The notes below the pieces were generated by a model. It ran no database searches. It saw nothing but the letters and a program-made list of their open reading frames with translations, and was not told where the DNA came from. From NCBI GenBank assembly GCA_020719945.1, contig DYPL01000001.1, positions 29,404 to 93,403 on the forward strand: a DNA stretch of 64,000 nucleotides. Reading direction: 5' to 3'. Origin of the DNA: Turneriella parva. Lineage in GTDB: Bacteria > Spirochaetota > Leptospiria > Turneriellales > Turneriellaceae. Positions 16,777 through 25,270 of this stretch are shown here, in pieces; within the stretch, counting starts at the first letter, position 1, and every line of letters starts with the position of its first letter. The position numbers and the translations under genes were made by a program.

Positions 16777-17127
16777 ATGCGTGCCGTAAACGGAACTATT
16801 CGTAAAAACAGAAGAATTAAGCTTTTAAAACGTGCCAAGGGCTTCCGTGCGGGTCGCGGCGTACTTTTCCGTACAGCCAAAGACTCCGTAATGAAAGCCG
16901 GACTCAACGCTTTCCGCGACCGTCGACTCAAAAAGAGAGATTTTCGTTCACTCTGGATCGTTCGCCTCAATGCAGCCGTTCGTCCTGAGGGACTCAGCTA
17001 CTCTCGTTTTATCAACGGACTCAAGAAAGCAAATATTGACCTGAACCGCAAGGTTCTCAGCGAAATGGCCATCCATAATCCGGATGCCTTTAAGCAGGTT
17101 GTTGCCAAAGCAAAAGCTGCCCTCTAA
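16777..17127 (+). CDS. rplT: 50S ribosomal protein L20
   Basis: A 116-residue ribosomal protein binding 23S rRNA early in 50S assembly and, in many bacteria, repressing its own operon. The family signature [23 protein letters not shown] and the [19 protein letters not shown] block are clear. An AGGAGA ribosome site lies 7 bases before the ATG. It ends three bases from the convergent STAS gene, and I see no terminator hairpin. Confidence 0.97.
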   Translation: MRAVNGTIRKNRRIKLLKRAKGFRAGRGVLFRTAKDSVMKAGLNAFRDRRLKKRDFRSLWIVRLNAAVRPEGLSYSRFINGLKKANIDLNRKVLSEMAIHNPDAFKQVVAKAKAAL

Positions 17128-17130
17128 GAG

Positions 17131-17496
17131 TTAAATCTCTTCTACCTCGTGGTCTTCCCGGTCCGGATGCTTTAAATCAAATTCGGATTGGGAGACAAAG
17201 TGAAAAAACTTTTCGAGCCTTGCCAGTTGAAACACATTCTGTATTTTAGGCTGGGCTCCGAAAAGCATCATTGTTTGTCCTTGGTTTTTAGCCTCATTCA
17301 AGACTTTTATCAAAACGCCCAGTCCGGACGAGTCTACATATTCAACACTCGATAAATTGATTCCTACGGATTTTTCGGAGTTCCCCTTCAGGATTTTCAC
17401 AAAGTTAATTTCAAAGTCTTCAGCCTGGATAATATCGAGTCTGCCAGAGGGAATTACTTCCAGTGCGTTAGTTCGGTGGATTATTTTAAAGTTCAT
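17131..17496 (-). CDS. STAS-domain anti-sigma factor antagonist-like protein
   Basis: A single STAS domain of 121 residues related to SpoIIAA/RsbV, which bind and are phosphorylated by anti-sigma kinases. The phosphorylation-site block is VEYVDSSGLGVLIKVLNEAK near residue 51, with the serine pair in DSSG intact, so partner-switching control is plausible. An acidic tail (DREDHEVEEI) is added. No cognate RsbW-type kinase or RsbU phosphatase is adjacent. An AGGACT ribosome site precedes the ATG. Confidence 0.9.
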   Translation of the reverse strand: MNFKIIHRTNALEVIPSGRLDIIQAEDFEINFVKILKGNSEKSVGINLSSVEYVDSSGLGVLIKVLNEAKNQGQTMMLFGAQPKIQNVFQLARLEKFFHFVSQSEFDLKHPDREDHEVEEI

Positions 17497-17682
17497 AACT
17501 GAGTCCTGACAAAGAATAGATTGGGGAGCCCTGATACTTTGTAACCCCGAATGAAAGCGTCAACCTGTTTCCACATATTCCGGAAGAACCTGCATAATAA
17601 GCCAACTGAACACTCTTCAAATAATCTGAGATTCTATAGAAAATCACTTTACGCCAAAAACAGAAAACCGGGAATATATTAC

Positions 17683-19035
17683 ATGTTCTTTCTGCGGCGG
17701 TTTTTCGCCATTCCTGCATTATTCTTGTCGGGCTTTCTCTCTTTGCAGGCCAATCCCGAAAAAATTCGCGAGGCAATCAACGAGGGCCGAGATAAAAAAA
17801 TTATTGAGGACTGGAAGGCCGTCCTGGAACAGCGCGATGAGCTGTGGGTATATCTGGAAGAGCTGCTCAAGAAAGAAGGTCATTCCCTATTGCGGCGGCA
17901 TGTAATGCGCGATGCTCTTGTTGCGGAGGAAAAAATTAATTTTTCTCCGGAGACATTTAGCATCGTCGTAAGCCTGGAGACAAAGTCATTGCTTGCCAAA
18001 AAAGAAGCCCACGATGATCAGGACATAGAGGCCATTCTAAATCTGTTGACTATTATTGACCAGAAAAATCTGACCAGTAATTTCTACGACGTAATTCCGT
18101 TTACTGCCTATCCGCTGACAGATATCCGCAGGCGTGCTTACCAGACTCTGGCAGTTCTAAACGACGACCGCATGTACCCAATTATTATGGATATGGCAAC
18201 TTCAGAAAATTCCATAGAACGGATTTATGCACTGGATGCTCTGTATTTTATTAAAGATGACAGAACGGTTCCTCTTCTCATTAATTCTTTGAGTGATGAA
18301 AATAAATCTGTGCGATTTTTTGCCCTTAGAACGCTGGATGAAATGCAGCGCTTGGAAGTTATTCCTCAATTCATAAAAATTGTCACTAACGATACGAATA
18401 ACGAAGTACGGGTTAAGGCAATACAGGTGCTAACCTCGATGAAGGCGAGACAGGCAATTCAGGTGATTGTTCGCACTCTGTCAGATCCGGATCCATCCGT
18501 GAAAGAAGCGGCATTGCGTTCATTAATGGAATTTAACAGTTCTGATACTGCCTATCCGATTTCAATGCAACTGGCACAAGAGAAGAACGATCATTTAAAA
18601 CTGCTTGGCATTCAGGCTCTTCTCCACTTGAAATCGAGCGGTGGAATGGCGGGTCTCCAAAGCATTATAGAAAATGATGACAATGAAGAACTTATCGTGT
18701 GGGCAATTTATACCTCTGGGGTTCTGGCAGATTTTAGAGGCTTTGAAACCGTGCATAAAAATCTGAAGCATAAAAACGTTACTATTCGGGCAGAGACGGC
18801 ACTGGCACTTGGCCGCTATGGAAAAAGAGAATCTGCGAACGACTTACTAGCTATACTTCGCGATAAAGACGAAGACTACTATGTTAAATCCGCCGCATTG
18901 GAAGCGATTCGATGGATAGATACAACCGATTCTTATCACGATCTGTTTCTCCTCTCAAGAGAGCATAAAGACATGGCAATTCGAGAGAAGGCGGGAGAAA
19001 TTCTTGGAGATCTTCTCAAGAAGAGGTTTGAATAA
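17683..19035 (+). CDS. Secreted HEAT-repeat protein
   Basis: About 450 residues: signal peptide (FFLRRFFAIPALFLSGFLSLQA), a short helical part, then at least seven HEAT/PBS-lyase-like repeats of about 32 residues between residues 130 and 440 (for example DDRTVPLLINSLSDENKSVR). Such proteins act as periplasmic or outer-membrane scaffolds; the partner is not known. I chose the ATG at 17683 because it places the signal peptide first; the frame runs open upstream to 17551 without signal features. Its stop overlaps the next ATG (TAATG). Confidence 0.85.
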   Translation: MFFLRRFFAIPALFLSGFLSLQANPEKIREAINEGRDKKIIEDWKAVLEQRDELWVYLEELLKKEGHSLLRRHVMRDALVAEEKINFSPETFSIVVSLETKSLLAKKEAHDDQDIEAILNLLTIIDQKNLTSNFYDVIPFTAYPLTDIRRRAYQTLAVLNDDRMYPIIMDMATSENSIERIYALDALYFIKDDRTVPLLINSLSDENKSVRFFALRTLDEMQRLEVIPQFIKIVTNDTNNEVRVKAIQVLTSMKARQAIQVIVRTLSDPDPSVKEAALRSLMEFNSSDTAYPISMQLAQEKNDHLKLLGIQALLHLKSSGGMAGLQSIIENDDNEELIVWAIYTSGVLADFRGFETVHKNLKHKNVTIRAETALALGRYGKRESANDLLAILRDKDEDYYVKSAALEAIRWIDTTDSYHDLFLLSREHKDMAIREKAGEILGDLLKKRFE

Positions 19036-19496
19036 TGCAGGAAAAAGTTATTCCATTCTACTCTATACACTTTACTCACCAGGACCTATTAATCGAATCC
19101 TTAAAAACTATAGAAAAGAGAATTGGCAGGTATGACTATTTTTCCGCAGACACTCCGGCTGGTGAAGAGAAAGTTCGCTTTATAGGCTATTCAAAACTCA
19201 CGAATCGAGCAGATCTTTTCCGGTATCTGGAACGCATTGAGCGGGCCATACCGAACAGCTCCGTTGCCCTGTGGTTTTCAGTTGGCTATATTTCCATGCA
19301 GCAGGTAGTGTCGGCGTGGACGACTTACCAGCCAGACAGAATCTTCTGCAACAAGGGATACTATCTAAAACAGGAAATGATGTGGAACGGAGAAACATTT
19401 TTGCCGCTGGCTCATGCGGGTAGCGAGTATAAACAGAAGGTTACTCAATTCTTCTTTCGTTCTTTGCACGCCTCTCTGATTGCGAAACTTCGCTGA
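19035..19496 (+). CDS. DUF4416-like protein of unknown function
   Basis: A 153-residue soluble protein. The segments SVGYISMQQVVSAWTTYQPDRIF and KGYYLKQEMMWNGETFLPLAH resemble the DUF4416 pattern (nLDPGYL, then KGiYaEvtLry..g.F), a family of unknown function; this is likeness by eye. It is translationally coupled to the HEAT gene. Its last 56 bases overlap the end of tilS on the opposite strand, so both C-termini are coded by the same DNA. Confidence 0.6.
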   Translation: MQEKVIPFYSIHFTHQDLLIESLKTIEKRIGRYDYFSADTPAGEEKVRFIGYSKLTNRADLFRYLERIERAIPNSSVALWFSVGYISMQQVVSAWTTYQPDRIFCNKGYYLKQEMMWNGETFLPLAHAGSEYKQKVTQFFFRSLHASLIAKLR

Positions 19497-20712
19497 TGTC
19501 CTTCCAGCCACAATAGCTACCCCAAATGCGCAGCACCCTGTGAGAGTGAGGGTGAGAGTGTTCAAACTCAAATAGAATAGAATTTTTCTGTCGAATGGAT
19601 AGTTTTTGTTCGTTAATTAATTTGCGAACACTCTTATGCCCGTAGTGGAGCATGATAACGTCTTTTTTGGTTAGATCATTAAATCGTTTTGTAGGGCCCT
19701 GGATGGTTGTGGGAGGAAGGCATACAGATCTGCCTTTTCGGAAAACAATAAAATTTATATTTCCCTGTTTCTCTATTTCTGCAACAAACGGCCCATAACG
19801 GAAAAATAACTTGTTCAGAAAAATTCTTCGATGTGATGTGTTAAGGACGCCTAAACCAAGCTTGCGCATTGCACGACCAAGCAATATTTCCCTGTCTACC
19901 TCTGGCAACAGAAGATATTTTTCCAAAGGATAAACAAATTCTCTATCCGGGACCACCATTTGCAATAGAGAAAGAATCTTGAGGATTCTATTTTCGCGGG
20001 CCTCCCGCTCTGACAGGAAAAGGAGAGCGCTTTGGCGTATGCCATCCAGATTCCAGATGGGTAATGCAGATCGCAAAACAACTCTTCTAATTTTTTTTGA
20101 ATCATTTTCGGGATCTTCCCACCAGGGCAAATTATTCTCTTCTGCTAATTTCCGAATAGAGGCCCTGTCAGTCAGGGCGAGAGGACGAACTTCGTTAATT
20201 CCGTATTCATTAGTAACAAATGGAAATGGTGCCAAAGCTTGAGGCGAAGCCCCGCGGTTTATTTTTAAGACAAGAGTTTCGTACCAGTCATTTAAATTAT
20301 GCCCCCAAAAAACAATGCCATTGGGAGACGCTAACCGGCAGGCAAGTCTCCGGCGAACGAGAGAACCTGCCCGTTCAAAGGAGGTCTTCATCATACGAGC
20401 GATTCGGGGGACATTTCTTTTGTAGCAAATAAGTTGGGCCTCCTCAAATCCATTCTTCTTGAGTAAAAGGAGGTGTTCTCTTAAAATCGATTTTCTATCT
20501 TCCTGTACCGACTCTGGGTAGGGAATAGAATGATCAACACAGACGAGAGTTATACTGGGAGGGGGAGAAAGTACTTTGGCTGTCTGCATGAGTACAAGCA
20601 AACTTACGGTAGAATCTGCACCGCCCGATGTAAACAGAAACCAGTCTTTTGATTGTAGTTGGTGCTTTGTAAAAACGCTGGTAAGATTATTTGAGAGCGC
20701 GTCCAAGTTCAT
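19441..20712 (-). CDS. tilS: tRNA(Ile)-lysidine synthase
   Basis: Adds lysine to C34 of the tRNA-Ile CAU anticodon, switching it from Met to Ile; essential in most bacteria. The ATP PP-loop motif is FTSGGADSTVSLLVL near residue 27 and the GHNLNDWYETLVLKINRG block near residue 137 matches the family. At 423 residues it has the N-terminal N-type ATPase plus a C-terminal substrate-binding part. It overlaps pth upstream by 26 bases, and its 3' end overlaps the convergent 19035-19496 gene. Confidence 0.93.
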   Translation of the reverse strand: MNLDALSNNLTSVFTKHQLQSKDWFLFTSGGADSTVSLLVLMQTAKVLSPPPSITLVCVDHSIPYPESVQEDRKSILREHLLLLKKNGFEEAQLICYKRNVPRIARMMKTSFERAGSLVRRRLACRLASPNGIVFWGHNLNDWYETLVLKINRGASPQALAPFPFVTNEYGINEVRPLALTDRASIRKLAEENNLPWWEDPENDSKKIRRVVLRSALPIWNLDGIRQSALLFLSEREARENRILKILSLLQMVVPDREFVYPLEKYLLLPEVDREILLGRAMRKLGLGVLNTSHRRIFLNKLFFRYGPFVAEIEKQGNINFIVFRKGRSVCLPPTTIQGPTKRFNDLTKKDVIMLHYGHKSVRKLINEQKLSIRQKNSILFEFEHSHPHSHRVLRIWGSYCGWKDISEVSQSERRAKNERRIE

Positions 20713-21274
20713 ATCGGCTTAGAACGTCTTTGATATCCTGTGTTAGAATGGAGCGCAATGCTGCTTCTGCATCATTAATAACGTTAATAATTTTCAAATT
20801 TTCTTTGGGTTGAAAATCGGAGAGAACAAACTTCTCTATTTTGGGTTCTGGCATGTTTTCTTCGGGAAGAGGACCAACGCCAACGCGAATACGAATAAAC
20901 TTATCGGATTTCAGCTCTTTGGCGATAGAAAGAATCCCTTCATGATTAATTTCTACCGGGCCTCTCGCAACCTGAACTTCTCCATATAAAATATTATAGT
21001 CGTCATACACGATAATAATATTTTCCACTCGAACGCGCAAAAAGGAGGCTATGTAAAGCACAGCCTCCCCGGAAAGGTTCATAAAAGTCTGCGGTTTTAG
21101 AAGGACAATTTTGTGCCCTTCAAAATCGCCCTGCCCTAGAAGGGATTTCTTTTTTTTCGTTTTGATCTGGATACTGGTGTTGTTTGCGATTACGTCTACA
21201 ATCTTAAACCCAATATTCCGGCGATTGTTCATGTATCTATCGCCCGGATTGCCGAGACCAATAACTAATTTCAT
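20687..21274 (-). CDS. pth: Peptidyl-tRNA hydrolase
   Basis: Releases tRNA from peptidyl-tRNA dropped off ribosomes. 195 residues with the N-terminal GLGNPGDRYMNNRRNIGFKIVD block. The catalytic position is degenerate by eye: family sequence is YxxTRHNxG, while here it is MNNRRNIGF, so the usual catalytic histidine (H20 in E. coli) appears to be R. KPQTFMNLSGEAV and VYDDYNILYGEV (family DDLDLPxG, normally with D) follow. Lies between rplY and tilS in a conserved order. Confidence 0.92.
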   Translation of the reverse strand: MKLVIGLGNPGDRYMNNRRNIGFKIVDVIANNTSIQIKTKKKKSLLGQGDFEGHKIVLLKPQTFMNLSGEAVLYIASFLRVRVENIIIVYDDYNILYGEVQVARGPVEINHEGILSIAKELKSDKFIRIRVGVGPLPEENMPEPKIEKFVLSDFQPKENLKIINVINDAEAALRSILTQDIKDVLSRYELGRALK

Positions 21275-21291
21275 GCTGTTCCCTTCTGCTA

Positions 21292-21864
21292 TCAGGCAGT
21301 TTCCTCTGTAGTTTCCAGTTTAGCTGGTTTGGCAATATGGCAAACAATCGGATTTCCTTCCATAAGAATTTTAGTATCTGGCGGGAGAGGAAGGTCATCT
21401 GTGTGGATACCTTCGCCCATCTGGAGGTGCGAAATATCTACATTGAGTGCCGGAGTCAGGTGTCTTGGGAATGTTTCGATTTCTACTTCGTGCAGGAAAG
21501 TTTCCAGAACGCCGCCTGCAATTACACCAGCGGGTTTGCCTTCAAGGTGAATTGGAATATGCGTTTTGATTCTTTCTCCGAAAGTGACACGGTAAAAATC
21601 GAGGTGCAGAACCTGATCTGTGACAGGGTGCATTTGAAAGTCTTTCACAAATGCTGTTTCTGTCTTCCCGTCAATTTCGAGATCGTACAGCTGCGATTCA
21701 GAAATTCCATAAACAAACAGTTTGCGGATATCATCAGAAAGAATTTCAATATGATCCGTTTTCCCATGGTTGTAAATTACTGCCGGTACAAAGCCAGATG
21801 CTCTGATTTTTGCAGATTTTGTTTTGAGGTCGCGTTTTTTCGCTTTGATTACTATGCGTTCCAT
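21292..21864 (-). CDS. rplY: 50S ribosomal protein L25/general stress protein Ctc
   Basis: 5S-rRNA-binding protein of the long (Ctc/TL5) type: an N-terminal L25 domain (about 1-90, with VPAVIYNHGK and VLHLDFYRV) and a C-terminal beta domain (HIPIHLEGKPAGVIAGGVLE, HLPDS-like HTDDLPLPP). 190 residues. A strong AAAGGAG ribosome site lies before the ATG. It stands in the common order prs-rplY-pth. Confidence 0.95.
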   Translation of the reverse strand: MERIVIKAKKRDLKTKSAKIRASGFVPAVIYNHGKTDHIEILSDDIRKLFVYGISESQLYDLEIDGKTETAFVKDFQMHPVTDQVLHLDFYRVTFGERIKTHIPIHLEGKPAGVIAGGVLETFLHEVEIETFPRHLTPALNVDISHLQMGEGIHTDDLPLPPDTKILMEGNPIVCHIAKPAKLETTEETA

Positions 21865-21888
21865 TTTATCTCCTTTAATTAATACAAG

Positions 21889-22830
21889 TTACAGGAAGAG
21901 CGAGCTGACAGATCTCTCTTCGTGTATCCTCAAAATCGCTTCTCCAATAAGCGGAGCAACCGAGAGGATTTTTAAATTATCCAGCCTTTTTTGCGGTGGG
22001 ATCACCAGCGTATTAGTTACGATAATTTCATCTATAGGGGCTTCGCGCAATCTTTCAATTGCGGGCCCGGAAAGAACGCCATGCGTGGCAGCAGCCAGAA
22101 CTTTTTTGGCTCCCTGTGCTTTCAGAGCAATCGCGGCTTTTGCGATAGTTCCCGCAGTATCGATCATGTCGTCTATAAGCAGGGTGTTTTTCCCGGCCAC
22201 ATTCCCGACAATGTTCATGACTTCGGACTCATTTGCTCGTTCGCGGCGTTTATCAATAATGGCAAGGCCGGCATCGAGATGCTTGGCAAAAAAACGGGCT
22301 CTCTCAGCCCCGCCAGAATCAGGTGAAACAATGACGAGATCCGAAAGGTTAAGCTCTTTAAAGTATTTTACAAGAACGGGAGAGGAAGAAAGATGATCTA
22401 CCGGGATTTCAAAAAAGCCCTGAATCTGATCGGCATGGAGGTCCATGGAAATAACGCGACGCACGCCAACCGCTTCTAACACAGTCGCTACAAGCTTGGC
22501 AGAAATGGGAACGCGCGGTTGTACTTTTCTGTCCTGGCGGCCATATCCATAGTAGGGAATTACGACGGTAATGCGCCGGGTAGACGCCCTGCGAAGAGCA
22601 TCTACAATCAGAAGCAGCTCCATTATGTTATCGTTAGCAGGTGCTCCCGTAGATTGAATTACGAAAACATCTGCCCCGCGCACGTTGTCCGTAATTTTGA
22701 CCGAGATCTCTTCGTCGGAGAAGCGCTTTATTTCAATGGGGCTAAGGTCCACTCCCATATATCGGGAAATTTCACGGGAGAGTTCCTGATTGGAGGTTCC
22801 CGCAAGAATTTTCATTTCGGCTTCTACCAT
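21889..22830 (-). CDS. prs: Ribose-phosphate pyrophosphokinase (PRPP synthetase)
   Basis: Makes PRPP from ribose 5-phosphate and ATP for nucleotide, histidine and tryptophan synthesis. 313 residues. Motifs: RFSDEEISVKITDNVRGADVFVIQST (family GEI..E..ESVRG), PYYGYGRQDRK, DLHADQIQGFF and the PRPP loop LLIDDMIDTAGTI. The frame opens at an ATG (22830) that overlaps the glmU stop as TAATG; the internal ATG at 22815 (MKILAG) is an alternative start. Confidence 0.97.
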   Translation of the reverse strand: MVEAEMKILAGTSNQELSREISRYMGVDLSPIEIKRFSDEEISVKITDNVRGADVFVIQSTGAPANDNIMELLLIVDALRRASTRRITVVIPYYGYGRQDRKVQPRVPISAKLVATVLEAVGVRRVISMDLHADQIQGFFEIPVDHLSSSPVLVKYFKELNLSDLVIVSPDSGGAERARFFAKHLDAGLAIIDKRRERANESEVMNIVGNVAGKNTLLIDDMIDTAGTIAKAAIALKAQGAKKVLAAATHGVLSGPAIERLREAPIDEIIVTNTLVIPPQKRLDNLKILSVAPLIGEAILRIHEERSVSSLFL

Positions 22831-23615
22831 TAGAAAACTCCCTGCGCAAGGCGCGACTCAAGATAGGCAAGTTGTTCAGGTGAATTAACACCAAGAAATT
22901 CGTCCGGATTCTGTGAGCGGAAAACAATAAACTTATAACCATTATTTTTCATCAATTCCACGATATCTGTCAAGTAGAACTCACCCTGTGCATTATTGTT
23001 CTCAATGCGATGAATCTGGGTGCGCAGGACGGAAAGGCGGAAAACGAAGACTCCGGTGTTTACTTCTCGTACTGTTTTTTCGTTCTCAGATGCATCTTTT
23101 TCTTCTATAATTTTGAGTAGTTCATTGTTGTTGTCACGAATAATTCTACCATATCCGGTTGGATCCGCAAGATCCATACTTATCACAAGGCCGTCTGCGT
23201 TTTCTTCCAGAAGCAGATGATAGCTTTTTATCATGGTTTCGGGAGTTATAAGAGGAACATCGCCATATAAAACAATGGCAAAGTCTGCACTGCTGCTCAA
23301 GTAAGGCTCAGAGACAGCTACAGCATGACCTGTTCCCTTTTGTTCTTCTTGTACAGCGAACGATATTTCTGAAGCTAATCGAGATTCTTGGATATACGAA
23401 CCAACCGTGCTGCGAACTTCGTCTTTGCCATAACCAATAATGACCGTTGCTTTTTGTATTTGAGCCTTGGAGAGATTGTTGAGTACGTGCAGAAGCATGG
23501 GCTTGCCCGCGAGTGGGTGTAAAACCTTCGGGAGGGGACTCTTCATCCTGGTGCCCTTACCAGCCGCCAGAACAATTGCCTGCAATTTTGTCATGTCTGG
23601 ACTTGTGTTCAGCAT
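22830..23615 (-). CDS. glmU: GlmU-type uridylyltransferase, N-terminal domain only
   Basis: UDP-GlcNAc pyrophosphorylase half of GlmU, making UDP-GlcNAc for peptidoglycan and LPS. The nucleotide-binding block IVLAAGKGTRMKSPLPKVLHPLAGKP is classical, with QEEQKGTGHAV and YGDVPLITPET following. The protein is about 261 residues and ends after the pyrophosphorylase domain; the left-handed beta-helix acetyltransferase of two-domain GlmU is missing. I start at ATG 23615, which has GGAAG five bases upstream; the longer frame up to 23675 is translated tRNA sequence. Confidence 0.85.
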   Translation of the reverse strand: MLNTSPDMTKLQAIVLAAGKGTRMKSPLPKVLHPLAGKPMLLHVLNNLSKAQIQKATVIIGYGKDEVRSTVGSYIQESRLASEISFAVQEEQKGTGHAVAVSEPYLSSSADFAIVLYGDVPLITPETMIKSYHLLLEENADGLVISMDLADPTGYGRIIRDNNNELLKIIEEKDASENEKTVREVNTGVFVFRLSVLRTQIHRIENNNAQGEFYLTDIVELMKNNGYKFIVFRSQNPDEFLGVNSPEQLAYLESRLAQGVF

Positions 23616-23635
23616 TTTTTCTTCCGACGTTTTTG

Positions 23636-23707
23636 CTGGGCCGGGAGGATTCGAACCTCCGTATGGCGGTACCAAAAACCGCTGCCTTACCGCTTGGCGA
23701 CGGCCCA
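23636..23707 (-). tRNA. tRNA-Gln (anticodon TTG)
   Basis: A 72-base cloverleaf on the minus strand: acceptor arms TGGGCCG and CGGCCCA, five-pair anticodon stem GCGGT/ACCGC with loop TTTTGGT giving anticodon TTG (reads CAA/CAG), and the T arm GGAGG-TTCGAAT-CCTCC. U1-A72 at the end is typical of glutamine tRNA. CCA is not encoded (next bases read CAA). It lies 20 bases upstream of the glmU start and downstream of ispE, so it is probably processed from the operon transcript. Confidence 0.95.
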
Positions 23708-23743
23708 GTGTTTATCTGCTGAAAAGCTTTACTGGAAAACCTT

Positions 23744-24820
23744 TCAGAAGCTTTGGATCGAATACCAGTTTATATGCGAGATATCTCTTTGCAATGTTTC
23801 CAGCGCACGAGTAACCTTTCCGGAATCCGGGTCACCAGGGGAGATGGCATAAAAAGATGAACCACTTCCGCTCATCCCGTAAAAAACATTCTGCCCGGTT
23901 TCCAGTGAAAGAGTGCGACTAAGGGCATCCATTCCACTCTGCAGAATCATGCCGTTTTCTGGAAATAACCGTACAGCTACATCAAGAAATTCATTAAAAG
24001 CAAGCGTTGAATCTGCTGGAATTGCCTGTTCCCATTGGAAAAGAAATTCTTTCAATTCTTTGCTGCGCTGTTCTGCAAATGGGAGGGATAGACCGTTGGA
24101 GCCGTTATCCTTCCAGACTCTTTTCAATAAACTTGCGCACTCCCTGAAAGAATGCGCAAGTACAGACTTGTTTTCCGCATCACTTTGTAAAGTCTTTTTC
24201 AGCTCTGCAAACATAACTCGGGTAGAAAAACCAAAATCAGGAATCCCTGCAATACCTGCAAACGAAGGGAAATGAATTTCTGTAATGACTTCTCCCTGGC
24301 CGCTCACAAGAGAAGGAACAGGATTTAAAAAGAATGGAATATCGGATCCTATCGAAAGACTTCTATCCCGGAGGGCCGGATACATTCTTTCATAATCGTC
24401 CGGAGGGAGCATGCTGGCCAAGTGTTTCAGAATGGTTCCGGCATTAGAGCTGCCGCCGCCGAGCCCTGCGGGAGAAGGTATTCTTTTTTCAATGGTTACG
24501 TCCAGTTTAGGAAGCGGCGGCAAATTGTGTTCGCGCAGAATTTCGGAAAAGAGAGAGAGGGCTTTTCCGATCAGGTTTTCCGAAAGCTGATCGGAGGAAA
24601 AAGCAGGCTTGAGCTTTTCTTCAAAGTGAGTGGGCAGCCTGGAAATAAAATGCGCCTTCCCATGGCCCCGTTCAAGGTAGAGGGTGTCTTGCAGGGAAAC
24701 AGGCAGGAACAGGCTTACTATATGGTGAAATCCATCTGGTTTTCGGAAGGGAATCCACAAACCAAAATTAATTTTCGCAGGCGACGCAATAGCTGCGCGA
24801 GAGGAAAAATCAAGGTTCAT
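23744..24820 (-). CDS. ispE: 4-diphosphocytidyl-2-C-methyl-D-erythritol kinase
   Basis: GHMP kinase of the MEP isoprenoid pathway. N-terminal ASPAKINFGLWIPFRKPDGFHHI and the ATP-binding glycine loop PSPAGLGGGSSNAGTIL near residue 110 are diagnostic; GMSGSGSSFYAI near the C-terminus is the third GHMP motif. At about 358 residues it is longer than most IspE (around 290), with extra sequence in the middle. The ATG at 24820 overlaps the end of the AtpZ-like gene; a GTG at 24835 is the alternative start. Confidence 0.93.
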   Translation of the reverse strand: MNLDFSSRAAIASPAKINFGLWIPFRKPDGFHHIVSLFLPVSLQDTLYLERGHGKAHFISRLPTHFEEKLKPAFSSDQLSENLIGKALSLFSEILREHNLPPLPKLDVTIEKRIPSPAGLGGGSSNAGTILKHLASMLPPDDYERMYPALRDRSLSIGSDIPFFLNPVPSLVSGQGEVITEIHFPSFAGIAGIPDFGFSTRVMFAELKKTLQSDAENKSVLAHSFRECASLLKRVWKDNGSNGLSLPFAEQRSKELKEFLFQWEQAIPADSTLAFNEFLDVAVRLFPENGMILQSGMDALSRTLSLETGQNVFYGMSGSGSSFYAISPGDPDSGKVTRALETLQRDISHINWYSIQSF

Positions 24821-25139
24821 TATCGCTCTCACCACCTATGGATATTGCTCCACGGATAACGCGGTATAATCCCAACCCAAACCCAAGCATGGTTCCAATA
24901 AAAAAGAAGATGGGCTTTGTTTTCCAGAGCTTGTCGAGATAAAAACCACCGAATGAGAAAATTATTAAAAATGTAAGAAACTCAAATCCAATCTGGCTTA
25001 CTTTTCCGATGCTTTGCAGCTTTCCACCGGATCCGGCAGATGGATTTTTAATCTCGTGATGTTTACGCGCCTGTGTTTCCGAAGCCTGCAGCGAGTCGAG
25101 GTCCGACCGCAATTTTTCAATTTCCTCTCGCGATAACAT
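24810..25139 (-). CDS. AtpZ/AtpI-family membrane protein
   Basis: 109 residues: a charged N-terminal coiled-coil of about 40 residues, then two transmembrane helices with GFEFLTFLIIFSFGGFYLDKLW and a glycine-rich second helix (FFIGTMLGFGLGLYRVIR). This is the pattern of AtpZ/AtpI proteins, which assist F0 c-ring assembly or ion supply. ATP synthase genes are not adjacent. It heads the minus-strand run into ispE, overlapping it by about ten bases. Confidence 0.75.
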   Translation of the reverse strand: MLSREEIEKLRSDLDSLQASETQARKHHEIKNPSAGSGGKLQSIGKVSQIGFEFLTFLIIFSFGGFYLDKLWKTKPIFFFIGTMLGFGLGLYRVIRGAISIGGESDNEP

Positions 25140-25270
25140 GGTTCAAAACGGGAGTCAGAGGCGCCCTGTCAATCAATGCTTATTTGATACTGATTGCATT
25201 GGCCCCAGTACCTCCGCTTTCCCTGTAAGCGAAGCAAAAGTTAAGCATGGCAACAAGCCGATAATGAATT

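Noticed and set aside
23616..23675. N-terminal extension of the glmU frame
   Set aside because: It translates tRNA-Gln sequence; the ATG at 23615 with GGAAG upstream is a proper start.
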